From positions 1 through 63,737 of the forward strand of contig JAGEMR010000158.1 in NCBI GenBank assembly GCA_021030915.1: DNA of 63,737 nucleotides, in the 5' to 3' direction. This DNA comes from Astrothelium macrocarpum (Eukaryota; Ascomycota; Dothideomycetes; Trypetheliales; Trypetheliaceae). Positions 1 to 9,972 of the stretch are shown here, one piece after another. Position 1 is the first letter of the stretch. Every line of letters starts with the position of its first letter. A model generated the notes under the pieces. That model saw only the letters and a list, made by a program, of their open reading frames with translations. It made no database searches and had not been told where the DNA came from. The position numbers were made by a program, and so were the translations under genes.

Positions 1-854
1 TTGTATTGATTAAATTATTCATTTTTGAAATTTAATAGTGAGGTGTGCACGAGGTGGGACCGTGCATGAGGTGGTGCGAACCTCTAGCGATCGGCGGCTA
101 GATTCTCCGATATCCGCACATAAAATTTTCGTCTTCTAGAACCCGAAGACCGTCGTGCTATCAACTTTTAATAACGAAAGCGCGCTGGTGAGTTCAACAA
201 TGATGCTGCGATATCTTTTAGAGTGGCCACGACTACTGCAGAAGAGAATCAGATGTCGGCAAGCCACAGTTCGGGGTCGTCTTGAAAATCCGTTCCGACG
301 TCCCTTTTCAAGCATTCGTGCTCTAAGATTCAGAATAGAGTTGGTCCAATGCTATCGCATTCACTGCTGACTGCTTTGTCTGATCCTCGGCTGTTTCTGG
401 TAAAAATGTGATTTTCCAGACTTGATTCTTTCATTATTTCGTCTCGTGTCCTCTTTTTCTGAATGGCTCGTACTACCACTCCCGAAGCTCGTAGGCGTAG
501 CAGATACCTACCGGTCTCAACGAACATGACCAGAACTTGAACTTACAACTTCTTCAAAATATCATCACTTGCCTAGCCTTTATCACGTGGTGTCAGTATG
601 CCGTAGTGGTAAGACTGATATACTGGAACCATATTCACACCGACGTACACATAATACTCGTGACTTCATTCCGATTGCTTTGATCATCATGGCTTCTTTG
701 AAATTAATATCGCAGAATCAGTTTCATCTAACACACACAGCGAGTCCCGAATGCGTTTGCGTATCATTCAAGATCACCTCCGACCCGACTCGATATGAAG
801 CCGAAGCTACATTCCTATTCCTCGACTACGTATCGTTTATTCGCTTCCAAAGCC
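1..854. other. intergenic, possible transposon end then GPCR upstream region
   Basis: The first 40 bases are AT-rich. They are followed by a GC-rich stretch (about 41-84) built of two related halves (CCTCATGCACG and CCTCGTGCAC on the minus strand) and then TA at 85-86. This resembles the right end of a decayed TA-target transposon lying to the left (see findings). The rest is unremarkable upstream sequence of the GPCR; small open frames here show no family signature. Confidence 0.4.
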
Positions 855-2384
855 ATGGCCGACACTATCGATCGCGCCTCTGATACACTCAACTTCGGAC
901 CACATGGCTACCTGCCACCGCCATTCAGCCTTGCTCGATTGTCCAAGCAACTTCGTGGCGGACTTGTCGCCTTTAGCTTCTTCGGTGTCCTGTCTGTCCT
1001 TTGCACTCTTTGCGTGCTATACTTTATATTCCGCGGAATGGTTGCCCAACGTAAAAACCGCAACAAGCCACTGCTTCACAATCAGCCACTGATTTTGATC
1101 ACCAACCTGCTCATAGCAGATCTCCTAGAAGCGTCAGCAGGATGCATCAGTCTCTACTGGCTTCGTACTGGGCACATGTTGGCACCCACAGTAGCATGTA
1201 CTGCGCAGGGCGTGCTCTTGCATATTGGCATCATGTGCAATGGCTTCTTTGTCCTGGCCATTGCTGTGATTACCTGGCTACGAATCGTAAAAAGGACCAA
1301 TGTAGGCCGTTGGCAATTTTTCACTCTCATTGCAGCTATTTGGATTGTCGGCGTGGTTCTTGCCTTTGTGGGTATGATCAAGCATCCACGCGATTTCTAT
1401 GCCAGTATAGGTCCTTGTGTAAGATCAATCTCTATTCTACCTCGCACGCCTTTTTATTAACAAGAATCATAGTGCTGGATCTCCGCAGAGTATAAGCTCG
1501 ACCTTCTGTGGCTACATTGCATCTGGGTGTTCAGTTCACAAGCCTTGACCATCGTCATCTATGGGCACATCTTCTTTCGTCTCCGCAAACATATCAGTGA
1601 AACTGAAACCATATTTACAACGACCTCAAGGAACGAAAAGAACACACAAAACGCTTTGCGTAATCTCATCGTTTTCCCTGTTGTCTACGTTATCATGACT
1701 CTTCCCCTCTGTGTCGCAATAATGATGTTTGTAAATGACAAATACGTCACAGTGTCATTCAGAATCGCAGCCGGCGTCATGATTGATTGGACTGGAACAT
1801 TGGATTGTATTCTCTACCCTATGACAAGAAAGAAACTCTTTTGGGGAGACCCTGAGGGTGACTCTGGTCTCTTCCGGCTTAGATCGATTTCAGCCGGCAG
1901 AGCTGCTGCCAGTGAAGATAATCACGGGAATCCTCCTCAGCTCAGTTTGCGGAGTTTTTTCAAAAGCTCGCAATCCGGTGAGAATCGCCGACGATTGAAA
2001 AACGAGCAATATTCCATCGGAATTTCACCCCTGCGGCAAAATCCGATTACGATCCCCGGAGGGACCTCAGCAACGACTTGCACGGCAAGCAACCTCCGAA
2101 CTCCATCGCCGTGCGCGTCAATTCCTAGCAGAGACCGAAGCAAAGTGAGCAGAAGAACTACCTATCTACAGAGAACGCAGAGCGGCAAACTTACACTCAG
2201 AGACAGTCTTTCCATCTTGCCCGGTTTGGACACAGTGATGAAAGAGGCACAGACGGACGAATCGACAATACAATCAAGAAGCACGTCAGTGTGGAAACAA
2301 AATATGAGGAGATTGAGTGCGCCAGCAAGGTTTCAGAGATTTTCCATTAAAGATTCAAACATTGAGCCATATGAAGGGACATGA
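855..2384 (+). CDS. Seven-transmembrane G-protein-coupled receptor (Git3/cAMP-receptor-like)
   Basis: Predicted plasma-membrane receptor of 485 aa. Exons are 855-1418 and 1491-2384; the 72-nt intron (GTAAGA...GCAGAG) restores the frame from ...IGPC to YKLDLLW. Seven hydrophobic segments are visible: TM1 from about GGLVAFSFF, TM2 around ILITNLLIADLLEA, TM3 around QGVLLHIGIMCNGFF, TM4 around FFTLIAAIWIVGVV, TM5 around ALTIVIYGHIFF, TM6 around NLIVFPVVYVIMTLP, TM7 around IDWTGTLDCILYPM. A Ser/Arg-rich cytoplasmic tail of about 170 aa follows and would suit phosphorylation control. The LLIADLLEA motif in TM2 and the cysteine pairing TM3 with the second extracellular loop fit fungal Git3/CrlA-type nutrient or carbon-sensing receptors; the ligand cannot be told. 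The start was set at the ATG giving MADTIDRAS, because the open frame further upstream lacks receptor character. It converges on Sos7. Confidence 0.8.
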
Positions 2385-2801
2385 TGATTGTTCATTCCGG
2401 GGCCTGGAACCCCATTGAAGTTGAAAAGAGAACGCCAGACATCGTATCTATTATAGAGGTCTGAAGTCGTTATCGATGTGATATGGAAGTTACGACAAGG
2501 TCGTCATGATAATGGGGGCTATATTGAAATTATGATGACATGAGCATGATGACGAAAGCAATGTTAATGCTATGAAAAGGCCGATATAACTAGAATTGTA
2601 TCTTAGCTGGAACAATCACTATCACGTCTGCAAAAAGCAACCACGACATTCCTCCTACCCACAAATCCACGTAGTCCTACAAATGACTAAATCCCACTTC
2701 ACTCAAACCAAGAGTATCCCCCAAACCATCATCTCCCCCAACCTATCCAATACTTTCCCCTCCCCCTTCCCTAAACCCCACACAGCCAGCAAACCCCATT
2801 T
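2385..2801. other. intergenic between convergent genes
   Basis: This is 3' flank shared by the GPCR and Sos7. The first 200 bp are ordinary. From about 2635 the plus strand becomes strongly C/A-rich, the non-coding left arm of a compositional patch that continues into the Sos7 3' exon. No gene seen. Confidence 0.6.
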
Positions 2802-3694
2802 TCACCCCTCAACCCCCAACATCCCCCTCAACGCCCCCTCACAAGCCCTCGCCCACCGCCCCCTCTCCTCCAACTCATCCCTGCCCCCCCTCCTCGCCCT
2901 CGCATCCCTCGCAGCCTGCACCACGCCCCGCTTCTGCGCGTCCAACTGTCTCAACTCCGTCTCTGCGCACTCCAATTCCTGCGCTGTCCGTGGCAGCGCC
3001 GCCTGTGCCTGCGCGAGTTGCGCGTTGAGCTGCTCGAGCTCGGCGGATCGTTCGGCGTGGAGGGAGAGCGTGGCGGGGAGGGGGAGGTTGAGCGAGGGGT
3101 TGGTGGAGATGGGGGGGCTGGTTGTGCGGAGGGTTGTGAGGGTGGTGGTTAGGGTTTGGAGGGTGCTGGGGAGGGAGGCGAGGGTTGTTGTTTGGAGGGT
3201 TAGGTGGTCGTGTTCTGTGTGGAGTTAGTGATTGGGATGTTTCTGGATGTGGGATTCTTGGAGAAGGTGGTGGTACTTTTTGCTAGAGCTCTGGCTTTTG
3301 TCTCCAGTGCTTTTGTCATTTCTGCGACTTCTTCTTTCTGAGCTTTCAATGCTGCTTTGACTTCTTGTAGTTGGGCCTCTAATTGGTTGTTTTCTTGCGG
3401 TTCGACAAGGTGAGGCGGATCGCTGACAATTGCTCGAAGAAATTTCTCTTTTGTAACTTGTTCGACATAGGAAAATCGTAGCTTCGTGAAAAGATCTTTG
3501 TAATGTTCGAATTCGGCTTCTAGACTTGCGATGCTGGTATGTTCGCGAGCGTCTGCAGAGACATCGGATTCGCGTTTGACGTTGTTGGGGTCATCTTCAG
3601 CGGAGAAAGGTTCGGAGAGCCTGATGATTGTAAGATCTTGAGGTTCTTGCAATTCCCTCAAGATCTGAAGAACTTCGTCATCGATGCCATCCAT
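2802..3694 (-). CDS. sos7: Kinetochore protein Sos7 (Kre28/Zwint-like, Spc7 partner)
   Basis: Coiled-coil outer-kinetochore protein that in yeasts binds the KNL1/Spc7 scaffold. The protein is 276 aa in two exons, 3694-3277 and 3214-2802. The 62-nt intron has donor GTACCA, branch CACTAAC and acceptor CACACAG; splicing joins ...KALETKARALAK to HDHLTLQTTTL. The N-terminal half carries the family's conserved block (EAEFEHYKDLFTKLRFSYVE, then KEKFLRAIV). The C-terminal half is a heptad-rich coiled coil ending in GGGRDELEERGRWARA. I recognised the family from these blocks; no search was run. Unspliced reading stops 25 aa after the donor. The second exon lies in an extreme compositional patch, C-rich at its start and G-rich at its end on the coding strand, so its codon use differs from exon 1. 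It shares a 150-bp divergent promoter with the next gene. Confidence 0.8.
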
Positions 3695-3844
3695 TTTCCC
3701 ACATATGTTTGAGTGCTTGCTAGGGTTTGTTTACACGATGGCGCGCAATGACATGGTGGGGTGGACCCTTGACACGTCGGCGCCTTTTTAAAATGTCTCT
3801 CCGCACCTTTGCTACTCTACCCTAATAAGCCCACCGACTCAACG
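3695..3844. promoter_or_regulatory. 150-bp bidirectional promoter
   Basis: The Sos7 start codon (3694, minus) and the nuclear protein start (3845, plus) are 150 bp apart and divergent, so the core promoters must overlap or abut. A TTTTTAAAA element at about 3785 could serve the plus-strand gene, and there is a GCGCGC motif near 3740. Confidence 0.55.
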
Positions 3845-5428
3845 ATGCCAGCACAATATGATCCTTCAGACGATGCTGTCGCTGATATCTTGAAGAAAGA
3901 TGCCAAATTCACTTCTCATAGATATGCACAGGTGGGCTTGCAAGCATTACTACCCAAAAGGTATTCTATTGCCCATGAATTCACATGGAATTTCCATTTT
4001 GACCTAAAATCTAGACCTACGGATCGAGCACCCAAACCAAATACAAGATTCTTGCGTAACATTCTTCGTGAGACAGGAAGTCATAATGCCGCATTGTTAG
4101 CAAAGGAAGCAGAAGAGTCCCAAGCACGCTTAAATAGGTTACGAGAAAAAGCCGAGCGCTTGGCAGGCTATGAAGATAGGTCACGGCATAGGCACTATGA
4201 TCGTGAGGATGAGCCGAGGTCCAACAAGCGCCGTCGGTTAGATGAAGATGACGAAGAGGATGCTAGTCGAAAACGGCGTGACTATGCAGACCGCGAATCA
4301 CGCAAACCGAGGAAGCACGATGAAGACGATCAAGAAAAAAGTCACAGCCGACGCGGAAAACATGCAACAACAGATGGAGAAAGTGACGTAGACGACCGGG
4401 ACAAAAAGCATAAGCAACGCAAAAGGCATACAAAACTTGACGAGGAGAACCACGAAGACCGTCAAAAGAAAAAGCATAGGCGGCACAAGAAAGACGAAGG
4501 ATCGGACGGAGAGAGCAATGCCAACGATCGAGAAAGAAAAAATAAGCGACGCCGAAGGCATGAAGCATCACGTGAGGGTAGCGATGCGGACGATGAAGAC
4601 AAGAAACACAGGCAGCGCAGAAAGCACAATGAATCATACAAAGAAAATGACAGAGATAATCAGAAGAAAGAGAAAGCCAAGCAGGACAGAAAGCATGAAG
4701 AATCCGAGGATGATTTGCCAAACCGGCGGCAAGAGCAGTCGGAGTACAGGCGTCAAAGTCATGATGACCCTGAACATTATCCAACAGTATCAAGTCGCAA
4801 AGGTAGAAAGGATGACGGCTCATGGCGGCACATTCGCTTCACGTCCCAAAGTCCATCACGCCCAACATCATCCAATACAGATGGCAATACGAAGGCTTCC
4901 AAACAACGACGCTCTTCAGCCAGTCCCTCCCCAAGACCACTTCGAAAGGATTCGAGAGGCTCTAGCGGGTTCAAAAAATCGAAAAAAGCCGAAGCGGCAG
5001 CCTCCGACTCGGATCCGCTCGAAGCCATTGTCGGACCCATGCCCAAAGCTGCGCCTCAAAACAAGATCATCAAGTTCCGCGGGCGTGGCGCCTTCTCTAC
5101 GACGTCTGCCATTGACTCACACTTTGCATCGACCTACGATCCTACGGCTGATGTGCGCCCCAATTCTGACGAGGAGGATGAATGGGGCCTGGCTGTGGAA
5201 GCATATCGCGACCGGCAGAAGTGGAAGCAGCAGGGCGCCGAACGCTTGAAAGCAGCGGGTTTTACGGATGAGCAAGTGAAGCGATGGGAGAAGGGTGGAG
5301 AGAAGACGGAGGAGGATGTGAAGTGGTCGAAGAAGGGAGAGGGAAGGGAGTGGGATAGGGGAAAGGTGGTTGATGAGGATGGCGATGTTGAAGTACAGGC
5401 TGAGTGGGGGAGACTAAAGGGGACTTAG
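3845..5428 (+). CDS. Conserved fungal Lys/Arg/Asp/Glu-rich nuclear protein, function unknown
   Basis: Not assigned to a named protein. If the whole frame is read, 527 aa start at MPAQYDPSDD; an in-frame TTG 36 bp upstream is not a credible start. A 54-nt in-frame intron (3961-4014, GTATTC...ATCTAG) is likely: its removal joins ...QALLPKR to PTDRAPKPNTRFLRNIL, a continuous conserved-looking block, giving 509 aa. The middle (roughly 120-380) is very charged, with KHKQRKRH/RRRKH-type repeats and Asp-Glu-Asp runs, looking like a nuclear RNA-processing protein. The C-terminal third is more ordered: KFRGRGAFSTTSAIDSHF, then YDPTADV, an Asp/Glu cluster, and a Trp-containing repeat region (KWKQQGAERLKAAGF; KRWEKGGEK; KKGEGREWDRGKVV). 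A role in splicing or RNA metabolism is inference from composition only. Long minus-strand open frames inside it are shadows of the repeats. Confidence 0.65.
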   Translation: MPAQYDPSDDAVADILKKDAKFTSHRYAQVGLQALLPKRYSIAHEFTWNFHFDLKSRPTDRAPKPNTRFLRNILRETGSHNAALLAKEAEESQARLNRLREKAERLAGYEDRSRHRHYDREDEPRSNKRRRLDEDDEEDASRKRRDYADRESRKPRKHDEDDQEKSHSRRGKHATTDGESDVDDRDKKHKQRKRHTKLDEENHEDRQKKKHRRHKKDEGSDGESNANDRERKNKRRRRHEASREGSDADDEDKKHRQRRKHNESYKENDRDNQKKEKAKQDRKHEESEDDLPNRRQEQSEYRRQSHDDPEHYPTVSSRKGRKDDGSWRHIRFTSQSPSRPTSSNTDGNTKASKQRRSSASPSPRPLRKDSRGSSGFKKSKKAEAAASDSDPLEAIVGPMPKAAPQNKIIKFRGRGAFSTTSAIDSHFASTYDPTADVRPNSDEEDEWGLAVEAYRDRQKWKQQGAERLKAAGFTDEQVKRWEKGGEKTEEDVKWSKKGEGREWDRGKVVDEDGDVEVQAEWGRLKGT

Positions 5429-5880
5429 ATGTCGCATGTTGCATATTGATGCTGAAAAATCCGGAGGGATTTGGACTGTTTGCTAAGTGGCTCCATCTAT
5501 CATCAGTTCGATGGTCAGCATCGTTGGTGCACCTTGGAGCTTGATCTTAAATTCACTGTATGTTCATATCGGCTTTTGATGCATTCGATATTATTATTTC
5601 TACTGCCGAAAGAACGAAAAAAGACAATCTTTACTAGCAATATAGAATGACTCAACAACATTGTTTTGCTGGATTGGGTGATGCCAAGATTTTGACCAGG
5701 ATTTCAGCTCGCTTACCGCCCACTACGAAGCACAGACCAAGAGCCGAAATGTCTCCTCTTTCCATGACCACAACATTTTAACAAGTACCCACTATCCATC
5801 TACCCATCCAACCGCCCACCGCGAGACTACCGCATCGAGCACGACATTGCAAAGACAAACTTCTGTTCGATCTCATCAAG
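5429..5880. other. intergenic, upstream region of eS27
   Basis: Contains the 3' flank of the preceding gene and presumably the eS27 promoter. The last 100 bp are C-rich, as is common upstream of highly expressed fungal genes. No open frame with family character. Confidence 0.5.
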
Positions 5881-6443
5881 ATGGTCAGTATTGCTTTTCA
5901 ATATGATGGCTATCAGCTCAGCCGTGGTGGCGATGATGGAATCACAAGGCACACGACACAGAGATGCTCTACGCCCGTCACCTTATCAAGGGAAAATGGA
6001 TTGGAAGCCCTTAAAGCGGTCACCAAAACCTCATCTATGATAGGTGGTGGGTGATGGCAACAGCATCTTCGTCGTCATGCCAAGCGCTCCTCGTCACTGT
6101 CTTCTTGATGGACTTTGATCAGTGTGGCTAATACATTATTCCAGGTCCTCGCTGTAGATCTTCTCAACCCTACGCCTCAGGCGGAACTCAAGAAGCACAA
6201 GCTCAAGGTATTCAATGCCAGCATCTCACCCATAGAACGTTGATTAATCGGCGACCTCAGCAACTCGTGCCCGGTCCTCGCTCCTTCTTCATGGATGTCA
6301 AGTGCCCCGGATGCTTCACAATCACCACCGTCTTCTCACACGCACAAACCGTCGTCGTCTGTGCTGGCTGCAGTCAAGTCCTCTGCCAGCCGACCGGCGG
6401 CAAAGCACGGCTGACTGAAGGATGCTCATTCCGGAGAAAGTAG
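5881..6443 (+). CDS. rps27: 40S ribosomal protein eS27
   Basis: Zinc-binding protein of the small ribosomal subunit, 82 aa, the family's usual length. There are three exons: 5881-5883 (only the ATG), 6145-6207 and 6261-6443. The start codon is cut off by a 261-nt first intron (GTCAGT...TTCCAG); the second intron is 53 nt. The product reads M|VLAVDLLNPTPQAELKKHK...|QLVPGPRSFFMDVKCPGC, with the zinc ribbon CPGC...CAGC and the standard end GKARLTEGCSFRRK. A start codon isolated in its own exon before a long intron is common in fungal ribosomal-protein genes and may carry expression control. The intron was inspected for a box C/D snoRNA without a convincing C/D pair. Confidence 0.95.
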
Positions 6444-8029
6444 ACCATTTTCTTCCATCAAATCATTCAATGAGCATGTATGAGCGTACGAAAGATCACG
6501 GGGTTTTTTCCGAAATACCACGGTTGTTCAGTAGAGATGGTGACCGGCATCAAAAGTGTGGATAGAAGATGGACTCTCCAAACAGGGAGGAACAGTGCAT
6601 TGGGAGTTCCGGATATCCCCCACTAGCAGCGGATGCTAGTCCTGCTTTTTTCTTTCTTTGTTGCTTGCTTGCTTTTGCGGTTGCGAATTGGCATTCAAAT
6701 GCGAAATGTACAAACTTAAAGAGCATCGGGAGGAGAGATATGGCAATCCGCACGAGCCTTTGATAGATATGCGATGAATGTCTTGGCGAGGCGAGGACAG
6801 TGGATTCGTTACGTCGAGGATACCTACCCTTGCTTGAGGAATTTTCCTTTGCCAAGTAGGTAGGGTGCAAACGATCCGTTTTCCGACTTCCGCTCTTATT
6901 CAAGTGTGCATGGTGACTGTGAAGGGAAAATGACTGGGGTTTTGGCCAGTGGCTGCATGAAACAATATCCTAGCCTTATGGATATGCACTCTTATAGCCA
7001 ATTCTGGGCCTATATTCTCCCAACTAGATATGTGCGCGAGAAGACAGTTCTGCCTCAAACCCCACCTTTCCGGGTATGCAGCGAGCTTACTGCTAATTAC
7101 CAACAACTTCAACATGCTTGCAAAGACTACGATGGCAGAGACTGAGCTCGCTTATCAGAGTTTTGGTAAAAGCAACGTCCCTTGTCGTCATTCCATCTCA
7201 TGATCTCAAGATGGCCTACATTCAGACCCCACGCCAGCCAATCCATAACAACAAGATCATCAAACCAACACCAGTGACTTGCACAAAACGGTTACTTCCC
7301 GCGTCGCTCCCGTTACATTACTTTGTCGCTGTCGCAAGACATGCACGCAATGTTCCACCCAAACGACCCGACGATCCGATGGCAGTGCCTCAACGTGGGG
7401 GCCAATTGATGGAAAGTCCGACGCCACTCCAACAAACTGTCTCCGTTCCGTAGCCTCAACACTAGACCGTCATGGGCAATTATCGACACTTCCCGCGCCC
7501 GGAGCATGCACAACTTAACCCTAGCGCGAATGGGACCAGTGCTGTGCCTGACCTCACACTCGTCACATCCCGCTTCGCTTCCGGGATGGCTAGGCGCCGA
7601 CTGCGCCATTGACTGTACAACGTTTGTTTTTTGGAGTTGGCCGGATGAGGTTTGGGATAAGAGGGCAAAATGTCCCGACCTCTTTGTCCTCAACCTCCGT
7701 ACATGCGGAGACTATATACGGCTAACGAATGATGCAAGCCAGTTGGTAAGAGGATCTTCAGTATCACTATTTCAACTACATAGAGCCCGGTCCCAAATTC
7801 TCGTCAGTTAGCAAGGCTCTTACCAAGACATGTGCTATTCACTCCTCCAGCCTTCCAACAAAAGCTCTCCATTTCATCCTTAGAACTTCAAATTCATCTC
7901 TTCATCTTCTCATCTCCTTCCTCCAACTTCTCCACACTCAGGGTCCTTCGAATCCTACAACAAACAACACCAACCACCTACGTCACGGGCCCAAGCTCTC
8001 ACACCTACCTTTCACTTCCCAATGCCACG
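6444..8029. other. 1.6-kb intergenic region
   Basis: No gene recognised. Several open frames of 60-126 codons lie on both strands, but none has a family motif, credible splice pattern or matching codon use. A TATATACGG element occurs near 7721. From about 7830 the plus strand becomes C/A-rich, the left arm of the patch covering the next gene, so the 5' leader of the DERA-like gene is probably within 7830-8029. Confidence 0.45.
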
Positions 8030-8033
8030 ATGA
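8022..8033 (+). promoter_or_regulatory. minimal upstream ORF overlapping a start codon
   Basis: ATG CCA CGA TGA (M-P-R-stop) ends with its TGA overlapping the main ATG at 8030 in an ATGA overlap. The main start is favoured because it continues into the FAKLFDHTLLSP homology. Termination here could feed or limit initiation at 8030. Confidence 0.45.
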
Positions 8034-9293
8034 CGACCCGCTACACCGACGAAGAATGGACGCTCATCGTCCGCGACGCCGAAGCACGCCTAACCATCCG
8101 CGAAGAGCGCCATCCCTACCCGGGCATCAGCAAACGCGAATTCGCCAAACTCTTCGACCACACCCTCCTCTCGCCCGAAGCCAGCCCCAAGCAGATCGAC
8201 CAACTCTGCGCCGAAGCCCGCCAATGGGGCTTTAACGTACGTCTTCCCCCCAACCCTTTCCATCCTTCTCCCCCTTTCTAACCTCCCTTTCCTCCATCAG
8301 ACCGTCACAGTCCGCGCCCTCCACGCCCGCCGCGCCATCTCCAACCTGCGCGGCTCCCCCACCCGCGTTGCGGCCGTGATCGGCTTCCACCCCCCCTCCG
8401 AACCACAAGACCTCTTCACCTGCCTCAGCGACGCCAGCCGCGCCTACGCGGCGGGCTGCTCCGAGATCTCGCTCCTCCTCTCCTCCCCCTTGCTCCATAC
8501 CCAGCACTACGACGCGATTTACGCCGTGCTCGCCGTGCTGCGCTGTCTGTGCCGCGCGCCGTGCGCGCTGAAGCTCGTGCTCGCGGTCGCGAGCCTGCGC
8601 GAGGCCGACGTCGTCGCTGCCGCCGTGCTGGCGCGGGCTGCGCGGTTCGATGTGCTCGAGGCTGGCGGCGTGGCGTTTGAGGGCCGCGAGGAGACGCGGG
8701 CGAGTGAGTATGATGTCCGGTTGGTGCGGGCCGCGGTGGCGGCGGCGGAGGAGGAGGAGTTGGAGTGGAGGGGGTTGGATGAGCGGAAGAGGAGGAGGGG
8801 CGGGCATTGGAGGAGCGGTAGTGGGGGGAGTAATGCGAGTAGTAGCGTTGCGGAGGAGGAGGGCGGGGGCGGGGGGGATGAGGGCGGTGGAGGGGCCGGG
8901 TATGGGCTGGATGAGGGCGCGGAGGATTGGGGACCGGGGCAGACGTTTATTCATCGGGTGCGGAGCGCGTCGCAGCGCGCGTCGGCGATGTATCGGCGGA
9001 AGGCGGAGGCGAGAACCAAGGCGACGAGTGTGAAGGCGTCCGGGGCGATACGGAATCTGGGGGATGCCGTGAGGTGTTTCGAGGCCGGTGCGACGAGGGT
9101 GGGAACGTGTCATGCCGTGGCGATTATGAGGGAGGCGCAGGAGAGGGTGGAGAGGGTGGGCGATGTGGATGCGTGGGTCAAGAGGGGGCTCGAGAGGGAT
9201 ATGGGGTGGAGGAATAGTCGGTTGACGAGGTTTGGAGCGATTACAGCGACGGAGTCGAGAGAGCCGTCTACACGGTGGTATACGGATTTCTAG
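8030..9293 (+). CDS. DeoC/DERA-like TIM-barrel protein with altered active site
   Basis: Homologue of deoxyribose-phosphate aldolase. It is 399 aa, long for the family, with exons 8030-8236 and 8301-9293 (64-nt intron, GTACGT...CATCAG). N-terminal marks are FAKLFDHTLLSPEASPKQID, and later RVAAVIGFHPP and the phosphate-binding-type end SGAIRNLGDAVRCFEAGATR. The second DERA lysine is kept (K314 in VKASGAIRN). The Schiff-base lysine of the KTSTG loop is replaced by Glu (E189 in FDVLEAGG), and the aspartate of the EIDMV strand by Ser (S126 in SEISLLL). About 80 residues of Glu/Gly/Arg/Ser-rich sequence are inserted before the K314 strand. Aldolase activity is therefore doubtful. A four-codon upstream frame overlaps the start. 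The gene lies wholly in a GC-rich patch: C-rich to about 8560, G-rich afterwards. Confidence 0.75.
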
Positions 9294-9972
9294 GGAAAAT
9301 GACAGTGAGGCAACCCTCAGCTAAATCTAGATGTACGTGAGCGGTTATGGGGATGGGTTTCTTTGGCAAATGTTTCATGTTTGGGAGGATACCCTTGGGT
9401 TATGTTGGCGTCGACATAGTGGTTCAGCAGTCCGCTGGGTCGGTTCATGAAGCATGCGATAGATAGAATACTTCCAACTTACTGTGACTCTTACAGCATT
9501 TCATGACAAGTGAATACTTAATTTGTTGTAATCTGACATGTTACAGAATGCAAAAAGTATAATCAGTCACGTACACGTTGGGGAAAGCTCCAATGAAAAT
9601 AAGCGACACGACTTTCACCAAATGTTTCGTCCATGATCCTTCGTGTCTGATGAATCCGATCGCACTGAGGACTTCCAAGATATTCCTCCTCAGTAGTGGG
9701 TGATAATGACGGTTCTTACAGCTTTTATTGGCAATCATTTCGTCGTCTACAATCCGAAGCCTTCTCCGTATTCGTCGGTGACTGGGCGAGAGTTCTGGAA
9801 CAGAACGTTTCGGAACTTCAGGAGCATTGTAGATTATACTTACTGAGAGACCCTCAGATATTTATGCAATAGAATTTGAGGAAATCTTTTGACAGAAAGA
9901 GCAATGTTCAATTTGTAACAACTATCTATCTGCACCCCCCATGTCCCCTCCGTCCCCCCCGTATCCCCCCGC
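9294..9972. other. intergenic between convergent genes
   Basis: 3' flank of the DERA-like gene and of the giant minus-strand gene, with ordinary composition until about 9930, where the plus strand becomes strongly C-rich. No gene seen. Confidence 0.55.

Noticed and set aside
4263..4823. Long minus-strand open frames opposite the basic/acidic nuclear protein
   Set aside because: They are the antisense of Lys/Arg/Glu-rich repeats (giving Phe/Leu/Cys-rich nonsense) and have no start, splice or family support.
5884..6144. A box C/D snoRNA inside the first eS27 intron
   Set aside because: GATGATGG and GTGATGG resemble C boxes, but no well-placed CTGA D box or terminal stem was found.
8232..9113. 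293-codon minus-strand open frame across the DERA-like gene, and other frames at 8650-9217
   Set aside because: Stop codons are rare in this GC-rich patch on every frame; the product is Arg/Pro-rich without motifs, while the plus frame carries clear DeoC homology.
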